A DNA stretch of 64,000 nucleotides from Muraenolepis orangiensis (GCA_027704905.1 CM051016.1:16448038-16512037), one strand, 5' to 3'. Positions 22,734-32,985 are shown, counted from the stretch's first letter. Translations and numbers: made by a program. The notes: generated from the letters alone by a model not told the origin.

Positions 22734-23185
22734 TGTCACGGTTACGGTGGTTGGCAGGGGGCGTGGCCTAGCCACGTGCGCTGGTGGCGCACACACCCCT
22801 GTCAACAATCACGTTGGTTGGCAGGGGGCGTGGCCTAGCCACGTGCCCTGGCCACACACACACACACACACACACCTGGACTCAATATTCCCTTGTCTAA
22901 TTGCTAATCACCTCACCTGGGGTATATATACTTTGTCTATCCTTTACCCCAGCGTGAGGTCGTTACGTATACTGCACGTTCTCCCGTCTGTAGTGATCGC
23001 CCGACTGCGACTATCGGAGAGATAGTACGCACCCCGGTCGCCTACTTACTCTACTTCCACGTAGTTCTCCCCGTTTACCCTTGTGACTTTGTGTGTTGTG
23101 TGCTTTAAGAATAAAGCCGTTCGTATCGCTCCACTCTGTCGTTGTCTGCGTTCGGGGTCCAACCCACTCCCTCTCAGTCGTGACA
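22734..23185 (+). repeat. 5' LTR
   Basis: Contains two copies of GGCAGGGGGCGTGGCCTAGC (about 22753 and 22822), a CA microsatellite, a TATA-like GGTATATATAC near 22920 and a poly(A) signal AATAAA at 23110. It differs from the 3' LTR at a handful of positions, mainly at the right tip (CTCAGTCGTGACA against CCCACCGTGACA). Confidence 0.9.
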
Positions 23186-23201
23186 GAACGACCTCACCAC
23201 C

Positions 23202-24494
23202 ATGGACCCCGGCAACTGCGACTTGTGGAGGATCACCCTGATCGCCCAGGAAAAGGCGAACACTGCGCATATTCGGGCGTGGTTGGCCGCTTCGAAATTT
23301 CCAAGGACTTTCGGTTTTCCTCCACCGACCGCGCTGCTCCGGCGTGAGGACGCCGCCCTGCTTCCGGCGGACGACGTCGCTCCGCACCCGGCTGACGACG
23401 TCGCTCCGCACCCGGCTGACGACGCCGCTCCGCACCCGGCTGACGACGCCGCTCCGCAACCGGCTGACGGCGCCGCTCCGCACCCGGCTGACGGCGCCGC
23501 TCCGCACCCGGCTGACGGCGCCGCTCCGCACCCGGCTGACGACGCCGCTCCGCACCCGGCTGACGACGTCGCTCCGCACCCGGCTGACGACGCCGCTCCG
23601 CACCCGGCTGACGACGCCGCTCCGCACCCGGCTGACGGCGTCGTTCCGCACCCGGCTGACGACGCCGCTCCGCACCCGGCTGACGACGCCGCTCCGCAAC
23701 CGGCTGACGGCGCCGCTCCGCACCCGGCTGACGGCGCCGCTCCGCACCCGGCTGACTACGTCGCTCCGCACCCGGCTGACGACGCCGCTCCGCACCCGGC
23801 TGACGACGCCGCTCCGCACCCGGCTGACGGCGCCGCTCCGCACCCGGCTGACTACGTCGCTCCGCACCCGGCTGACGACGCCGCTCCGCACCCGGCTGAC
23901 GGCGTCGTTCCGCACCCGGCTGACGACGTCGCTCCGCACCCGGCTGAGGACGTCGCTCCGCATTCGCCGGAGGACGTCGCTCCGCACCCGTCTGCTGCGC
24001 CGTACCCGCCTGACGACGTCACGCAGCCCCCGTCTGCGGACGCTACGCCGGATCCGCCCGACGATGTCACGCAACCCCCGTCTGCTGACGCCACGCCGGA
24101 TCCGCCCGACGACGTCACGCAGCCCCCGTCTGCGGACGCTACGCCGTCCCCGCCCGACGATGTCACGCAGCCTCCGTCTGCTGACGTCAGGCAGCCCCCG
24201 TCTGCTGACGCCGCGCCGTACCCGCCCGACGACGTCACGCAGCTCCCGTCTGCTGACGTCACGCAGCCCCCGTCTGCTGACGTCACGCAGCCCGCAGCCC
24301 CCCGTGGCTCTCTTCCCGGGCCCCACCCGCCCACCAAATCTCCTCCACCCCCCCGGATCATCGACTGGGACGCAGACGGTCCAGAGGGGCGGGGTTGGCC
24401 CCCGCGCCGCTACAGTCGGGATCTGTTATTTTCCCTCAACTGCCACCGGGAACACCCCTTCAAGCCGGGTTGGACGCCAGGAGGCGCCCGTTGA
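23202..24494 (+). CDS. Acidic octapeptide-repeat protein of the short LTR element
   Basis: 430 codons from an ATG in strong context (ACCACCATGG), 17 bp after the LTR. An N-terminal ~50 residues (MDPGNCDLWRITLIAQEK) recall the MDP start of fish gypsy gag proteins. Then come about 24 tandem 24-bp units coding APHPADDA/V/G, followed by 48-bp units of DDVTQPPSADATPDPP, and a C-terminal ~60 residues with RIIDWDADGPEGRGW and a basic end. Unlike the other two forward frames, which are also open in the array, this one has the good start, runs to a stop (TGA, 24492-24494) just before the purine tract, and has unique head and tail. No catalytic motif. It may be a gag relic with an expanded spacer; function unknown. 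Confidence 0.6.
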   Translation: MDPGNCDLWRITLIAQEKANTAHIRAWLAASKFPRTFGFPPPTALLRREDAALLPADDVAPHPADDVAPHPADDAAPHPADDAAPQPADGAAPHPADGAAPHPADGAAPHPADDAAPHPADDVAPHPADDAAPHPADDAAPHPADGVVPHPADDAAPHPADDAAPQPADGAAPHPADGAAPHPADYVAPHPADDAAPHPADDAAPHPADGAAPHPADYVAPHPADDAAPHPADGVVPHPADDVAPHPAEDVAPHSPEDVAPHPSAAPYPPDDVTQPPSADATPDPPDDVTQPPSADATPDPPDDVTQPPSADATPSPPDDVTQPPSADVRQPPSADAAPYPPDDVTQLPSADVTQPPSADVTQPAAPRGSLPGPHPPTKSPPPPRIIDWDADGPEGRGWPPRRYSRDLLFSLNCHREHPFKPGWTPGGAR

Positions 24495-24505
24495 GGGGGG
24501 GGTAC

Positions 24506-24956
24506 TGTCACGGTTACGGTGGTTGGCAGGGGGCGTGGCCTAGCCACGTGCGCTGGTGGCGCACACACCCCTGTCAACAATCACGTTGGTTGGCAGGGGG
24601 CGTGGCCTAGCCACGTGCGCTGGCCACACACACACACACACACACACCTGGACTCAATATTCCCTTGTCTAATTGCTAATCACCTCACCTGGGGTATATA
24701 TACTTTGTCTATCCTTTACCCCAGCGTGAGGTCGTTACGTATACTGCACGTTCTCCCGTCTGTAGTGATCGCCCGACTGCGACTATCGGAGAGATAGTAC
24801 GCACCCCGGTCGCCTACTTACTCTACTTCCACGTAGTTCTCCCCGTTTACCCTTGTGACTTTGTGTGTTGTGTGCTTTAAGAATAAAGCCGTTCGTATCG
24901 CTCCACTCTGTCGTTGTCTGCGTTCGGGGTCCAACCCACTCCCTCCCACCGTGACA
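24506..24956 (+). repeat. 3' LTR
   Basis: Same layout as the 5' LTR, with AATAAA at about 24889. Followed directly by the second ACATC. Confidence 0.9.
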
Positions 24957-24980
24957 ACATCAATATAACATTATATATAT

Positions 24981-26441
24981 TACCGTATTGACCCGAATAT
25001 AAGACGACCCCGATTATAAGACGACCCCTCTTTTTCAAGACTCATTTTTGGAAAAAATATATATTTATTTTTTTTGAAGACCAAATCTTTTTTTTATAAA
25101 GAAAATCTTTTTTTTGGAAAATAATGATAACACACATCACACATTGTGTTAAAATTTGCCTAACTTGACAAACAAAAACAAAACAGGCTAGATAGATTGC
25201 AATGAAACGGTAGTGCAATAAAACGGTAGAGCAATGAAACAGAACATCAGTCTATTGGTCACATCAAGTCTTCTCATTCAGCTCGTCTTCTACGTCGCTG
25301 GTTGTTCCTCTCACTCCCGCTATCGTCACTCACGGTGTCTGCTTCCCCGTCTCCTCCCACATCACGTCATCCTCGCTGCCATCCATGGCATTTGATACGC
25401 AGCATTTCTTAAACCCATTAATGCTTTCTGGGGAAACGTCAGCCCATGCTTGCAAGATCCATTCACAGAGCAAACGTACTGCAGGCTTTTGGATTTTTCC
25501 AGACGGTGTCAGTGCGTGATTAGCAGCCAGGAGCCACTCTGTGGATCTCTTGTGCAGATGAACCTTGAATGGTTTGTTAACGACCACATCCAACACCTGC
25601 AGCTGGCTTGTCATTCCGCCCGGTATGATCACTAGGTGACTAGGTTTTGACTGGCTCAGTCAAGTGTCCACGGAAAGCATCCAGAATCAACATGTTCCTC
25701 TGCTTTCTGAGTCCCCCACGCCGTCTGCCCCACACCACCTTGAGCCAGTCCACCACAAGCTCCGTCTCCATCCAGCCCTTTGCCTGGGCACCTACCATAA
25801 TCCCCCACGTACGGGGGAAGTTGTGTCCCATCTGCGAGGCGCGTTAACATGACCGTTACTCGGCTCTTCTCGTTTCCAGTAGATCAGTAGATCACTGATT
25901 TGTCGCCTTTCTTATGCACAGTGACAGATGGCATGTCAAAATACACAGGCGTTTGATCCACATTGCCCATCTGATCAAGGGGGTATGAGTGCTTCTTCCT
26001 TAACTTGATCACATATCGCTGATAAGACAGTAGCTTCTCTCTGGAGTCTGAGGGCAGGCGCTGGGCTTGTCCTGCGTCGCAAAGACAGGTGTTTGATGTC
26101 TGCTTCGTTTATCACCATTATCTTAAAATTGGCATCGTAACTTCGTCTCTTCTGTTTATTAACTTGCCCTACTTTTGAGCCACTTTTTTCAAGTTGGTCG
26201 CTGTCTCTCCATTTCTAACTCTCCAGGTAACTATTTTTATGTACTGTTACTTTAAGACTTTGAGTTACTTTAAGTGTCGCGCGGTGTCTCGGAACACTCG
26301 TTTGGCGCGATCTGTTGTTGCGCAGTTACATGTGCAATTACGGTACATCGAAAAGTCTAAACCCCGATTATAAGACGACCCCTCTTTTTTTGATTTTTTT
26401 CTAGGAAAAAAACCCCGTCTTATATTCGGGTCAATACGGTA
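24981..26441 (-). mobile_element. Decayed pogo-like (Tc1/mariner) DNA transposon
   Basis: Perfect 26-bp terminal inverted repeats at 24981-25006 and 26416-26441, starting TACCGTATTGACCCG, the TA being the expected target site. Remains of a DDE transposase lie on the minus strand. A sub-terminal motif, CCCCGATTATAAGACGACCC, occurs in the same orientation near both ends (25009 and 26362), an asymmetry noted separately. Confidence 0.85.
25330..25850 (-). pseudogene. pogo-like DDE transposase fragments
   Basis: 25640-25831 reads NMLILDAFRGHLTEPVK, the LxDxFxxH segment holding the second catalytic aspartate of pogo/Tigger transposases. 25330-25632 continues IPGGMTSQLQVLDVVVNKPF, the family's PGGxTxxLQPLDVxxNKPFK signature, and ends with PSGKIQKP and WILQAWADV. 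A shift and an in-frame stop separate them, and the N-terminal DNA-binding domain is not readable. Clearly inactive. Confidence 0.75.
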
Positions 26442-26574
26442 ATAAACAAATATATATTAATATATATATTATAAACAATGAACAATTGTCTTTCAGTTAT
26501 TATTCAATAACGTAGTCTAATTATATGATTAGGTCAGTATTTGTGACAACCAGATTCACAGGGCTGCAGGTCTA

Positions 26575-27663
26575 TCATGTAGGCAGGGTCCACGGAGTTG
26601 AAGACTGAAATGGCTTGGGGGGGGGGTGGCGGTCCCCACTCACTGGGAGGTGGCTGCCAACCTCCGTGCTGTGACTGGCACTCGCTCTGGCTCTGACTCG
26701 GCCTCTTGCTCGGGGGGTGTTACGACGAGGTCGTGTCACCAGTGCCACTGAAAATACACCATAAGGAAAATAGTCAGATGACTTCTTCGAGTGGAGACGA
26801 GTGATTTTGATCAATGTTTGAACCGACTCCAACTTGATGTAATTGTACTTTTGATCAACTTTCGTGCCTGCTATTCGTCAATTTCAGTAATGAGGCCACA
26901 CTTCGCCAACGCACCAATTCTAGTTATAATTGAAAGTAATGGGAATAATTAAGCTCACTATGTCGAGGGCTGTATGGAGGGGGGTCTATTGGACCGGTCC
27001 TCACTGTCGTCGTCGGTTGAATCCAACTCGACTTTCGCCTTTCCGGGCGAAAGTCCTTGAAACTCAGCCCCAGCAGCACACTTTTGACGTAGGCGCCGTA
27101 GGTGGTCCTCTCGGTGACTTGCTCGGGAGGCGGGAGTTGCTCACCCATCGTCATCATCTCGCCGCTCTCCTTGGCCTTCCTCTGGAGGGTCTCCATGTCA
27201 GAGGACACCGACAGGGCTGGGGTGGGTTGACGTTCTACGACGGGGACGGGGTCAGCAAACTCATCAACATCAACCCTCTCCTCCGCCGCTGCTCAAATTT
27301 GGCTTTTATCTCTCCCTCTCCGTCAACTGTTGCTGGCCCTCCCCACTCTTCTTCTTGTCCAACCTGGTAGGTATTATAAGCATAAGTTAAGTATATGGTA
27401 AGTATAGTATGTATATAATTTCCATTATTTATCGAAGTCATGGCAATTATTTGAAGCATTTTCATAATTTAAAACATAAATACTTGCCTTGTGAACATGT
27501 CCCTGAGGGACTTGAACCAGGTCCACAGGTGGTCCACCCCGATCTCCAGCTCTGTGGCCTTGGTCTCGAGTATCCGTTGCCTCTTCGCCTTGTTTCTGTA
27601 GTCTGTCTTCTGTGAGTTCCACAGCATTTCATTTTTGCGGAAAAACTCCACGAGACTATCCAT
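26575..27663 (-). pseudogene. Myb/MADF DNA-binding protein, probably the second Harbinger gene
   Basis: The first exon (27491-27663, minus) starts MDSLVEFFRKNEMLWNSQ and reads through RILETKATELEIG to WTWFKSLRDMF, the three-helix MADF pattern with spaced tryptophans. It ends AG before GCAAGT, a GC-type donor. A second exon begins after an acceptor near 27365 and contains GEGQQQLTERE, then in another frame MGEQLPPPEQVTERTTYGAYVKSVLLGLSFKDF, a C-terminal BESS-like interaction segment. In Harbinger elements such a protein brings the transposase to DNA and the nucleus. The frame change near 27290 argues that it is broken. A domesticated host copy is an alternative. Confidence 0.55.
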
Positions 27664-27749
27664 CGAGAGAGCGGTTCTTACCGTCTCTTCTGATCGCTCG
27701 GTAGAGAATAAACCTCAGCGGGTCAACACTCCAGTTATAGGAGGTGCCC

Positions 27750-27763
27750 GTTACCATGGAAAC
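27750..27763. promoter_or_regulatory. X-box motif (RFX-type), block 1
   Basis: GTTACCATGGAAAC is a textbook RFX X-box. A CCAAT-like ATTGGCT lies 20-30 bp to the right. The identical motif is at 39157-39170. On the minus side, 70 bp away, is a donor-like GACG followed by GTAAGAAC, so a leftward transcript with a short first exon is possible. Confidence 0.5.
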
Positions 27764-28545
27764 ATGACAACACGGAACGCTATTGGCTAAAAATCACCAC
27801 ACCATGTTTGGCCAATTGATGGCAGACTAGACAAAAACCATGAAATCAATCCCCCTGATAATACGCAATTATAAACTAAACAAATTATTCTAAACACTTT
27901 GCTTGTCAAATTGTTCCTCCGTAGTGTAATATTTAGATACTTTTTACCAGTTACGTCAGGCATCATATGGACACCTAAAAATATACGAGGGCCTGCCTAG
28001 TGGTCACGTGACTCACTACATGTAACGCAGTGGTGAAGCGTCAGGGCCTTCAAGGTATTCAGAGAAGACCCTGGAACTCTCAGATGAAACCAAAAAATCG
28101 AATTAATTGTATTAATAAAATGTAATACAATTTAATAACATTTAATAAAATTTAAATAAAATGAATAAATGAGAATCGTATCTGTGTTATAATACAGTGT
28201 TACGTTGATTTGTTTGTCTTTCTCGGTCCATGCACGACGCATTTGAGTGGTTTTGTGTTGGAAAAACAATGCAACCAATCAGATATTTTTCTGGGTTGCT
28301 GGGAAGAATATCCAACGTAAATCAACCAAAGTATTCCCGCTGACATTGGCCCTTAGACGGAATGAGAGCGTACGTTTGGATTGACAATTTGATCAACCAA
28401 TCATATAGTGATTTGTAGCCAATGGGCGTATTCTTTCAGATTTCCCCGCAGCTCAATATGGAGCTAGAAGGTGCAAGGTGGTGGCTGGCGCGAGAGTGGA
28501 TCTAGCGTAGTGTTACGTTTTCTACGTTGTTTTTTTTACGCCAAA

Positions 28546-30659
28546 ATGGCAACAGGTGAAGATGATGTCGTGGCGGAATTATTGTGTGAACCATTTTCAA
28601 GACGACCATTTAATGTTAAAATGGACATTATTAAAAAAGGCCGTCCAACACCTGACAATCTGGAGCTGACTCAAGTAGTTAAAGCAGGTTATGTTCGCCA
28701 TTTTCAGTGTAGCAACTGGGAACGATACCCGTGGCTAACGGGCTCTACTAGCCACAAGAGGCTCTACTGCTGGGAGTGCTTGCTGTTTGGGACCGACAAG
28801 AGGTCCTGGAATTGGAAAGGCTACGATAATCTGAGCTGTTTAACCAAGGCTGCACAAAAACACCAAAACACAGCAGGACATCTTAAGGCAACGGTCACCA
28901 TGAAGACCTTTGGAGACACAAGGATCGATCTACAGCTGGACGAACAGAGACGGAGCGAAACGACCATGCACAACGAAAAGGTGAAAAAAAATCGGGAGAT
29001 TTTGAAGCGTCTGATCCACTGTGTGATTTTCCTTGGGAAACAGGAGTTACCTTTCAGAGGCCATGATGAGAGCAGAGAATCAGCCAATCGTGGTAATTAC
29101 CTGGAGCTGCTAACATTTTTAGCGAAGTATGATCCAGACTTGCACTACCATTTGTCCACTTCTAAAGTGTTCATTGGAACCTCGAGTCAAATACAGAACG
29201 ACTTGATAAGCGCTGTTGCCGAAGTGATGGGTGAGATCATCAAAGAGGAAATAAGTAAAGCCCCCTTTGTAGCTTTAATGCTGGATGAAACATCAGATGT
29301 CAGCAATGCTGCACAGTTATCGTTTGTTCTTCGGTTTGTAAGAGACAGTGGCGTAAAAGAGAGGTTCGTCAAATTTGAGGATGTGACAGGGAAGAAACGG
29401 GCTGAGGACGTAGCAGCCCTGGCCCTTGGGTTCTTGGAGGAACACGGATGCATGGACAAACTTGTAGCCCAGTGTTATGACGGTGCTGCCGTTATGGCAT
29501 CGGGGCTGAACGGAGTCCAAGCCAAGGTCAAGGAAAAAATCCCACAGGCACTTTTCATACACTGTTATGCACATGCCCTTAATTTGGTTTTATCTCAAGG
29601 TGTAGTTCAAATTAAAGAATGCCGAATTTTCTTCTCACACCTTTCTGGCCTGGCTGCGTTCTTTTCTAAATCACCAAAACGAACGCGGCTGCTTGATGAA
29701 ATATGTCAGAAGCGACTGCCAAGAGTGGCACCAACCAGATGGAATTTTGCATCAAGATTGGTGTGCACAGTTTTTGAAAAGAAGGACGCTCTTAAGGATC
29801 TGTTTGATTACATAGTTGACCACCACGAGGAATTTGATGATGCTGCCATACTCAGTGCTGATGGTTACCTATCAAACCTGGGCAACTTTGAATTTGGCTT
29901 TTTTCTTTCAACGTTTAACGAAATATTTGCGCATGCAGATGTGCTCTTCGACATCTTACAGAATAAGTCATTTGACATGCAGTGTTGTTTGACCAGGGTG
30001 GAGGAGTTTTGCATTTGCATTGAAGGGCAGAGGGATCGTTTTGATCAAATATATGATGACACTGTGCAGAACACCGGCGTACCAACTGGACGGATTCTCG
30101 CTCACACTACAAGAAGCTGCACGATTGCATTATTGAGAACATTTTAAATCAAGTACAAAATCGGTTCAAAGATCACGAAAAGCTTTCATTCCTTTCTCTT
30201 CTGTACCCTCAACAGTTCACCAGCTTTCGGAGTAAATTCCCTGAAACCGCTTTCTCAAGCCTCACCGAGAGCTACGGGCCGCACTTTGACTTGCCTCGGC
30301 TGAAAACAGAACTGTCTGTGATGTACTGTATGACAGATTTTCAGGGAAAGAGCCCATCTGACCTCCTTTGCTTTTTTCAACGCAAAGGACTTTGTGGCAG
30401 CATGCATCAGCTATATGCCCTGCTCTGTTTAGTTGTAACGATCCCCGTCACCACTGCATCTGTGGAAAGGACATTTTCCGCCCTCAAACGGATCAAAACT
30501 TATGCGAGGAACAGAACCGGACAATCCCGACTCACTTCATTAGCGTCTATTGCTATTGAAAGGCAACTCCTTTTGGATGTGGAAAGCGATCAGCTTTATG
30601 ACCGGGTGGTCGAACAATTCATCCAGAAGGACAGGAGGATGGATTTCGTCTTCAAGTGA
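28546..30659 (+). pseudogene. hAT transposase with one frameshift
   Basis: The ATG at 28546 (CCAAAATGG) opens a frame to 30147; from about 30105 coding sense continues in another frame to a stop at 30657-30659. Domains in order: a TTF-type zinc finger (residues about 45-110; YPWLTGS, LYCWECLLFG, then spaced histidines), a DUF4371 core with ISKAPFVALMLDETSDVS (first catalytic aspartate), LVAQCYDGAAVMASG (second) and HCYAHALNLVL, and after the shift the hATC dimer region with TTASVERTFSALKRIKTYAR. Total length of about 700 residues is normal for the group. A single indel near 30103 is the only clear lesion; an unrecognised intron is less likely. Related host genes of the ZMYM1 type are domesticated, but terminal repeats here show a real transposon. 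Confidence 0.8.
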
Positions 30660-30842
30660 ACATCATTGGTGAGTGAGACTCATTTGTCTTTGCTGGTTTT
30701 GTCTCAGTGTTGCGTCTCGTTGAGCTGGTTGTTGCATTTTGTTTCCACACACTTGTTGAATGATTAGTTAATGGCTGTCTTGGGTTTGTTAAGCATTGTT
30801 GTGCATTTGAATTGAGAGTTTTGACTTGATCTTTCTTTGCAT

Positions 30843-31200
30843 CGCTTAACGTGAAAAGACTTAACGTAACTAAGAGTTACAAAACCGCGATCAATAATCA
30901 CCACATTTCTCTGGCATATGTCTTGTTATTAGCGCTCACCTGTCAAAATATCTCAACTTAAATCCTCCATTATGGACGTTATGTGACATTAAGTGTTTTC
31001 CTCTCTATTGAGCCAGTAAGGAAAAGTCTTAACGCAGCTTTATGAGAGGAAAACACTTAATGTAACATAACTTCCGTATTTAGGTTTTGATATTTTGAGA
31101 GGTGAAAGTGCTAATAACAAGATATATGCCAGAGACATTTGGTGATTATTGATCGCTGTTTTGTAACTTTAAGTTACGTTCAGCCTTTTCTCGTGAAGCG
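30843..31200. repeat. Nested hairpin in the hAT 3' region
   Basis: Outer arms of about 100 bp (CGCTTAACGTGAAAAG... and ...CTTTTCTCGTGAAGCG) enclose a second inverted repeat built on TAAGTGTTTTCCTCTC and GAGAGGAAAACACTTA. The deleted copy at 58-280 has the outer arms but not this inner pair. Confidence 0.8.
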
Positions 31201-31444
31201 TGTTGGACCGTCCCTTTAACCGATAGCCTGTGTGTGGTGGTCTGTGGTGGTCTGTTACTTCACTACATGGACTCTGCTTTGACAACTATGGTCAACTTGG
31301 AAATTGGCTGCGACAATCTGATCTGCCTTAAGGCATAAAGTGACTCCTCCGTGACGTCCGACTGACTAGAACTGAATTTTCGAAGGGGGGGGGGGGGTGG
31401 TGGTCTACAGAAGGTCCAGTTGTGATCGACACGCTTCGCCACTG

Positions 31445-32040
31445 ATGTAATGTGAGCAAAGAAACCGAATACAAACAAGGAATTATTACTAATTATTTTT
31501 TTTCTGTTAGGTCCGTGTACTTTTCGGTATTTTAAGCTTGTAAACTTGGAGGAAACAGCCGTTAATGAACGTGGTATGGGTCAGAAACTATCATATTCAG
31601 AACAATCCACCCTGAGATAATAATTCAGAGCACAGACCGTGTTTCCTCATGTCTGCCACCATGTCTGAATGTAGTCCTAAAGCCATGAAGTTAGTCCTCA
31701 TTCAAACTCTCCAAGTCATCCTCAATGGCTGTCATTAATATCCAGTCACGTGACTGGCGGGGAGTCGAGGCTGCAAGTTCAATGTCGCATACTTTAATGA
31801 TTACGATCCCCTCCGTGCGCTCTCCAGGTAACCGCCCCCTACGGGTGCCCCGAACAGACAAACATAACAGAGTTCCGAGTGCTTACAGTGCTTACCATCC
31901 AAAGCCACGAGGGCGATCACGTGGTTACGCTCCATGGGAGTCGTTAAAGCCCCTGTCACGTGTCCCCAAAGTGACACACCAATATGGAAGAATGAATTTC
32001 GCGCGAAGTTGGCCCCGAATTTGGCAAATCAACCGCCGAA
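31445..32040. other. Block 1 spacer related to units A-D
   Basis: 31500-31800 is the reverse complement of the tail of units A and B (for example CTTGTAAACTTGGAGGAAA and the run GTCACGTGACTGG), so the block and the repeat units overlap in content. No convincing gene. Confidence 0.55.
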
Positions 32041-32049
32041 GCAAGTACG

Positions 32050-32280
32050 ATGCCTACAGAAGCTCACACGACGGCACCCGAACCACACACGACGGCACCC
32101 GAACCACACACGATGGCACCCGAACCACACACGAAGGAACCCGAACCACACACGAAGGCACCCGAACCACACACAAAGGAACCCGAACCACACACGACGG
32201 CACCCGAACCACACACGAAGGAACCCGAACCACACACGAAGGAACCCGAACCACACACGACGGCAAGTGAATTGTTCTAG
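32050..32280 (+). repeat. 21-bp tandem array with heptapeptide frame, block 1
   Basis: Ten units coding TTAPEPH/TKEPEPH in a 76-codon frame that starts MPTEAH and ends TTASELF stop. The same start and end occur in block 2 although the number of units differs. Other frames are open too because the unit length is a multiple of three, so coding status is unproven. Confidence 0.6.
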
Positions 32281-32790
32281 TAGTTTATACCCGCAGGACA
32301 CACGATGGCCACACGATGTTTACACATCGTCGTATTGAGAGGACGATGCGTTCGAACTCGGTCACGAAGGCGTCACGTGACCTCCCGATGGCATGAAACC
32401 TTCGGCCGACCGTTGGGATATTCAATTTCTGATCGGAGATTATTGGCAGCAGAACACACAGTACACTTTATTTCAAATTGAATTCAACTTTAACATGCCA
32501 CCCAAGGCAGGGTGTTGACGTTAAGGATGGCAGCTTCCTCATACGTTGTACTCGGAGAGAAATAGTTATAATATAACATATATCATATAACTATTATAAT
32601 AATAGACGGAGACAATGAACTGTTTAGTCCTTGGTCATGGTTTATTTTGCTCTGCTCCACTGGTACATCCTTTCGCTCAGCCGAGCTAACGTAGAACACA
32701 CACACACACACCATCTGAACATGTGCATCAGGTGAATTTTATGAAAATAAAATTAGGCATAAAACCCTCTCGTCTCATTGAGTTCTATGG
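32281..32790. other. Block 1 distal part, no gene seen
   Basis: Matches 40280-40770. Contains an A/T-rich patch near 32560-32600 and a CA microsatellite at 32695-32711. Confidence 0.6.
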
Positions 32791-32804
32791 CCCAACGGTA
32801 ACAA

Positions 32805-32985
32805 AGGGGGAAGGATAGTCCAGCGGTTCAGGGGATGTTTGACTCCCAGCCGACGGTTTTTGGGTTCGATTCCCCCCAGTGACTGCAGCCTAAGCTGTAG
32901 GCGTCCTTGAGAATGGCAATTAACCCCAGTATCTGAATTCACTCAGTCACTTTGGATAAAAGGGTCTTCAGGAAGTTCTTCAGGA
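32805..32985 (+). repeat. tRNA-derived SINE, second type
   Basis: Has a promoter-like GATAGTCCAGCGGTTCAGG and a B-box-like GGGTTCGATTCC, then an unrelated tail ending in TTTGGATAAAAGGG. A decayed relative is at 62405-62515. Confidence 0.6.

Larger units (their letters stand above)
22734..24956 (+). mobile_element. Short non-autonomous LTR retrotransposon with a repeat-protein ORF
   Basis: Two nearly identical LTRs (22734-23185 and 24506-24956) enclose only 1.3 kb. Borders are TGTCACGG...GTGACA, and the 5-bp target duplication ACATC is perfect (22729-22733 and 24957-24961). A purine tract (TTGAGGGGGGGGTAC) directly precedes the 3' LTR as expected for plus-strand priming. There is no protease, RT, RNase H or integrase. 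LTR similarity indicates a young insertion, so proteins must have been supplied by another element, probably Ty3/gypsy. Confidence 0.9.
13910..27670 (+). mobile_element. PIF/Harbinger element split by five nested insertions
   Basis: Left end GGCCCCGTCACACC follows a TAA that could be half of a 3-bp target duplication. Own sequence, by subtraction, is 13910-14406, 14833-16304, 19356-19406, 22673-22733, 24962-24980 and 26442 to about 27670. It has the two-gene layout of the superfamily: a DDE transposase forward (14902-16258) and a Myb/MADF gene in reverse (26575-27663), convergent. The right terminal repeat was not found; beyond 27676 the sequence belongs to a block duplicated at 39076. That the two genes belong to one element is an inference from order and direction. 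Confidence 0.6.
28028..31444 (+). mobile_element. Full-length hAT transposon (DUF4371/ZMYM-like transposase)
   Basis: Terminal inverted repeats CAGTGGTGAAGCGT (left) and, reversed, CAGTGGCGAAGCGT (right). The 8-bp target duplication is ATGTAACG on the left and ATGTAATG on the right. The paralogous block at 39424 has the unfilled site with ACGTAATG once. 3417 bp with one transposase gene forward and a large hairpin near its 3' end. Confidence 0.85.
27676..32770. repeat. Paralogous block 1 (duplicate of 39076-40770)
   Basis: 27676-28027 and 31445-32770 match 39076-39423 and 39424-40770 in order and direction, interrupted here by the hAT element at 28028-31444. The match covers non-coding sequence, the X-box, the 21-bp repeat array and the segment after it, to about the text AGGCATAAAACCC. 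Near identity over most of it points to a recent segmental duplication. Confidence 0.8.

Noticed and set aside
23046..24543. Arginine-rich reverse frame and threonine/arginine-rich forward frame over the 24-bp array
   Set aside because: Repeat units divisible by three keep several frames open. Only the frame from 23202 has a strong start, unique head and tail and a stop just before the purine tract.
32050..32280. CRISPR-like appearance of the 21-bp and 24-bp arrays
   Set aside because: Units are contiguous with no unique spacers, and the genome is eukaryotic.
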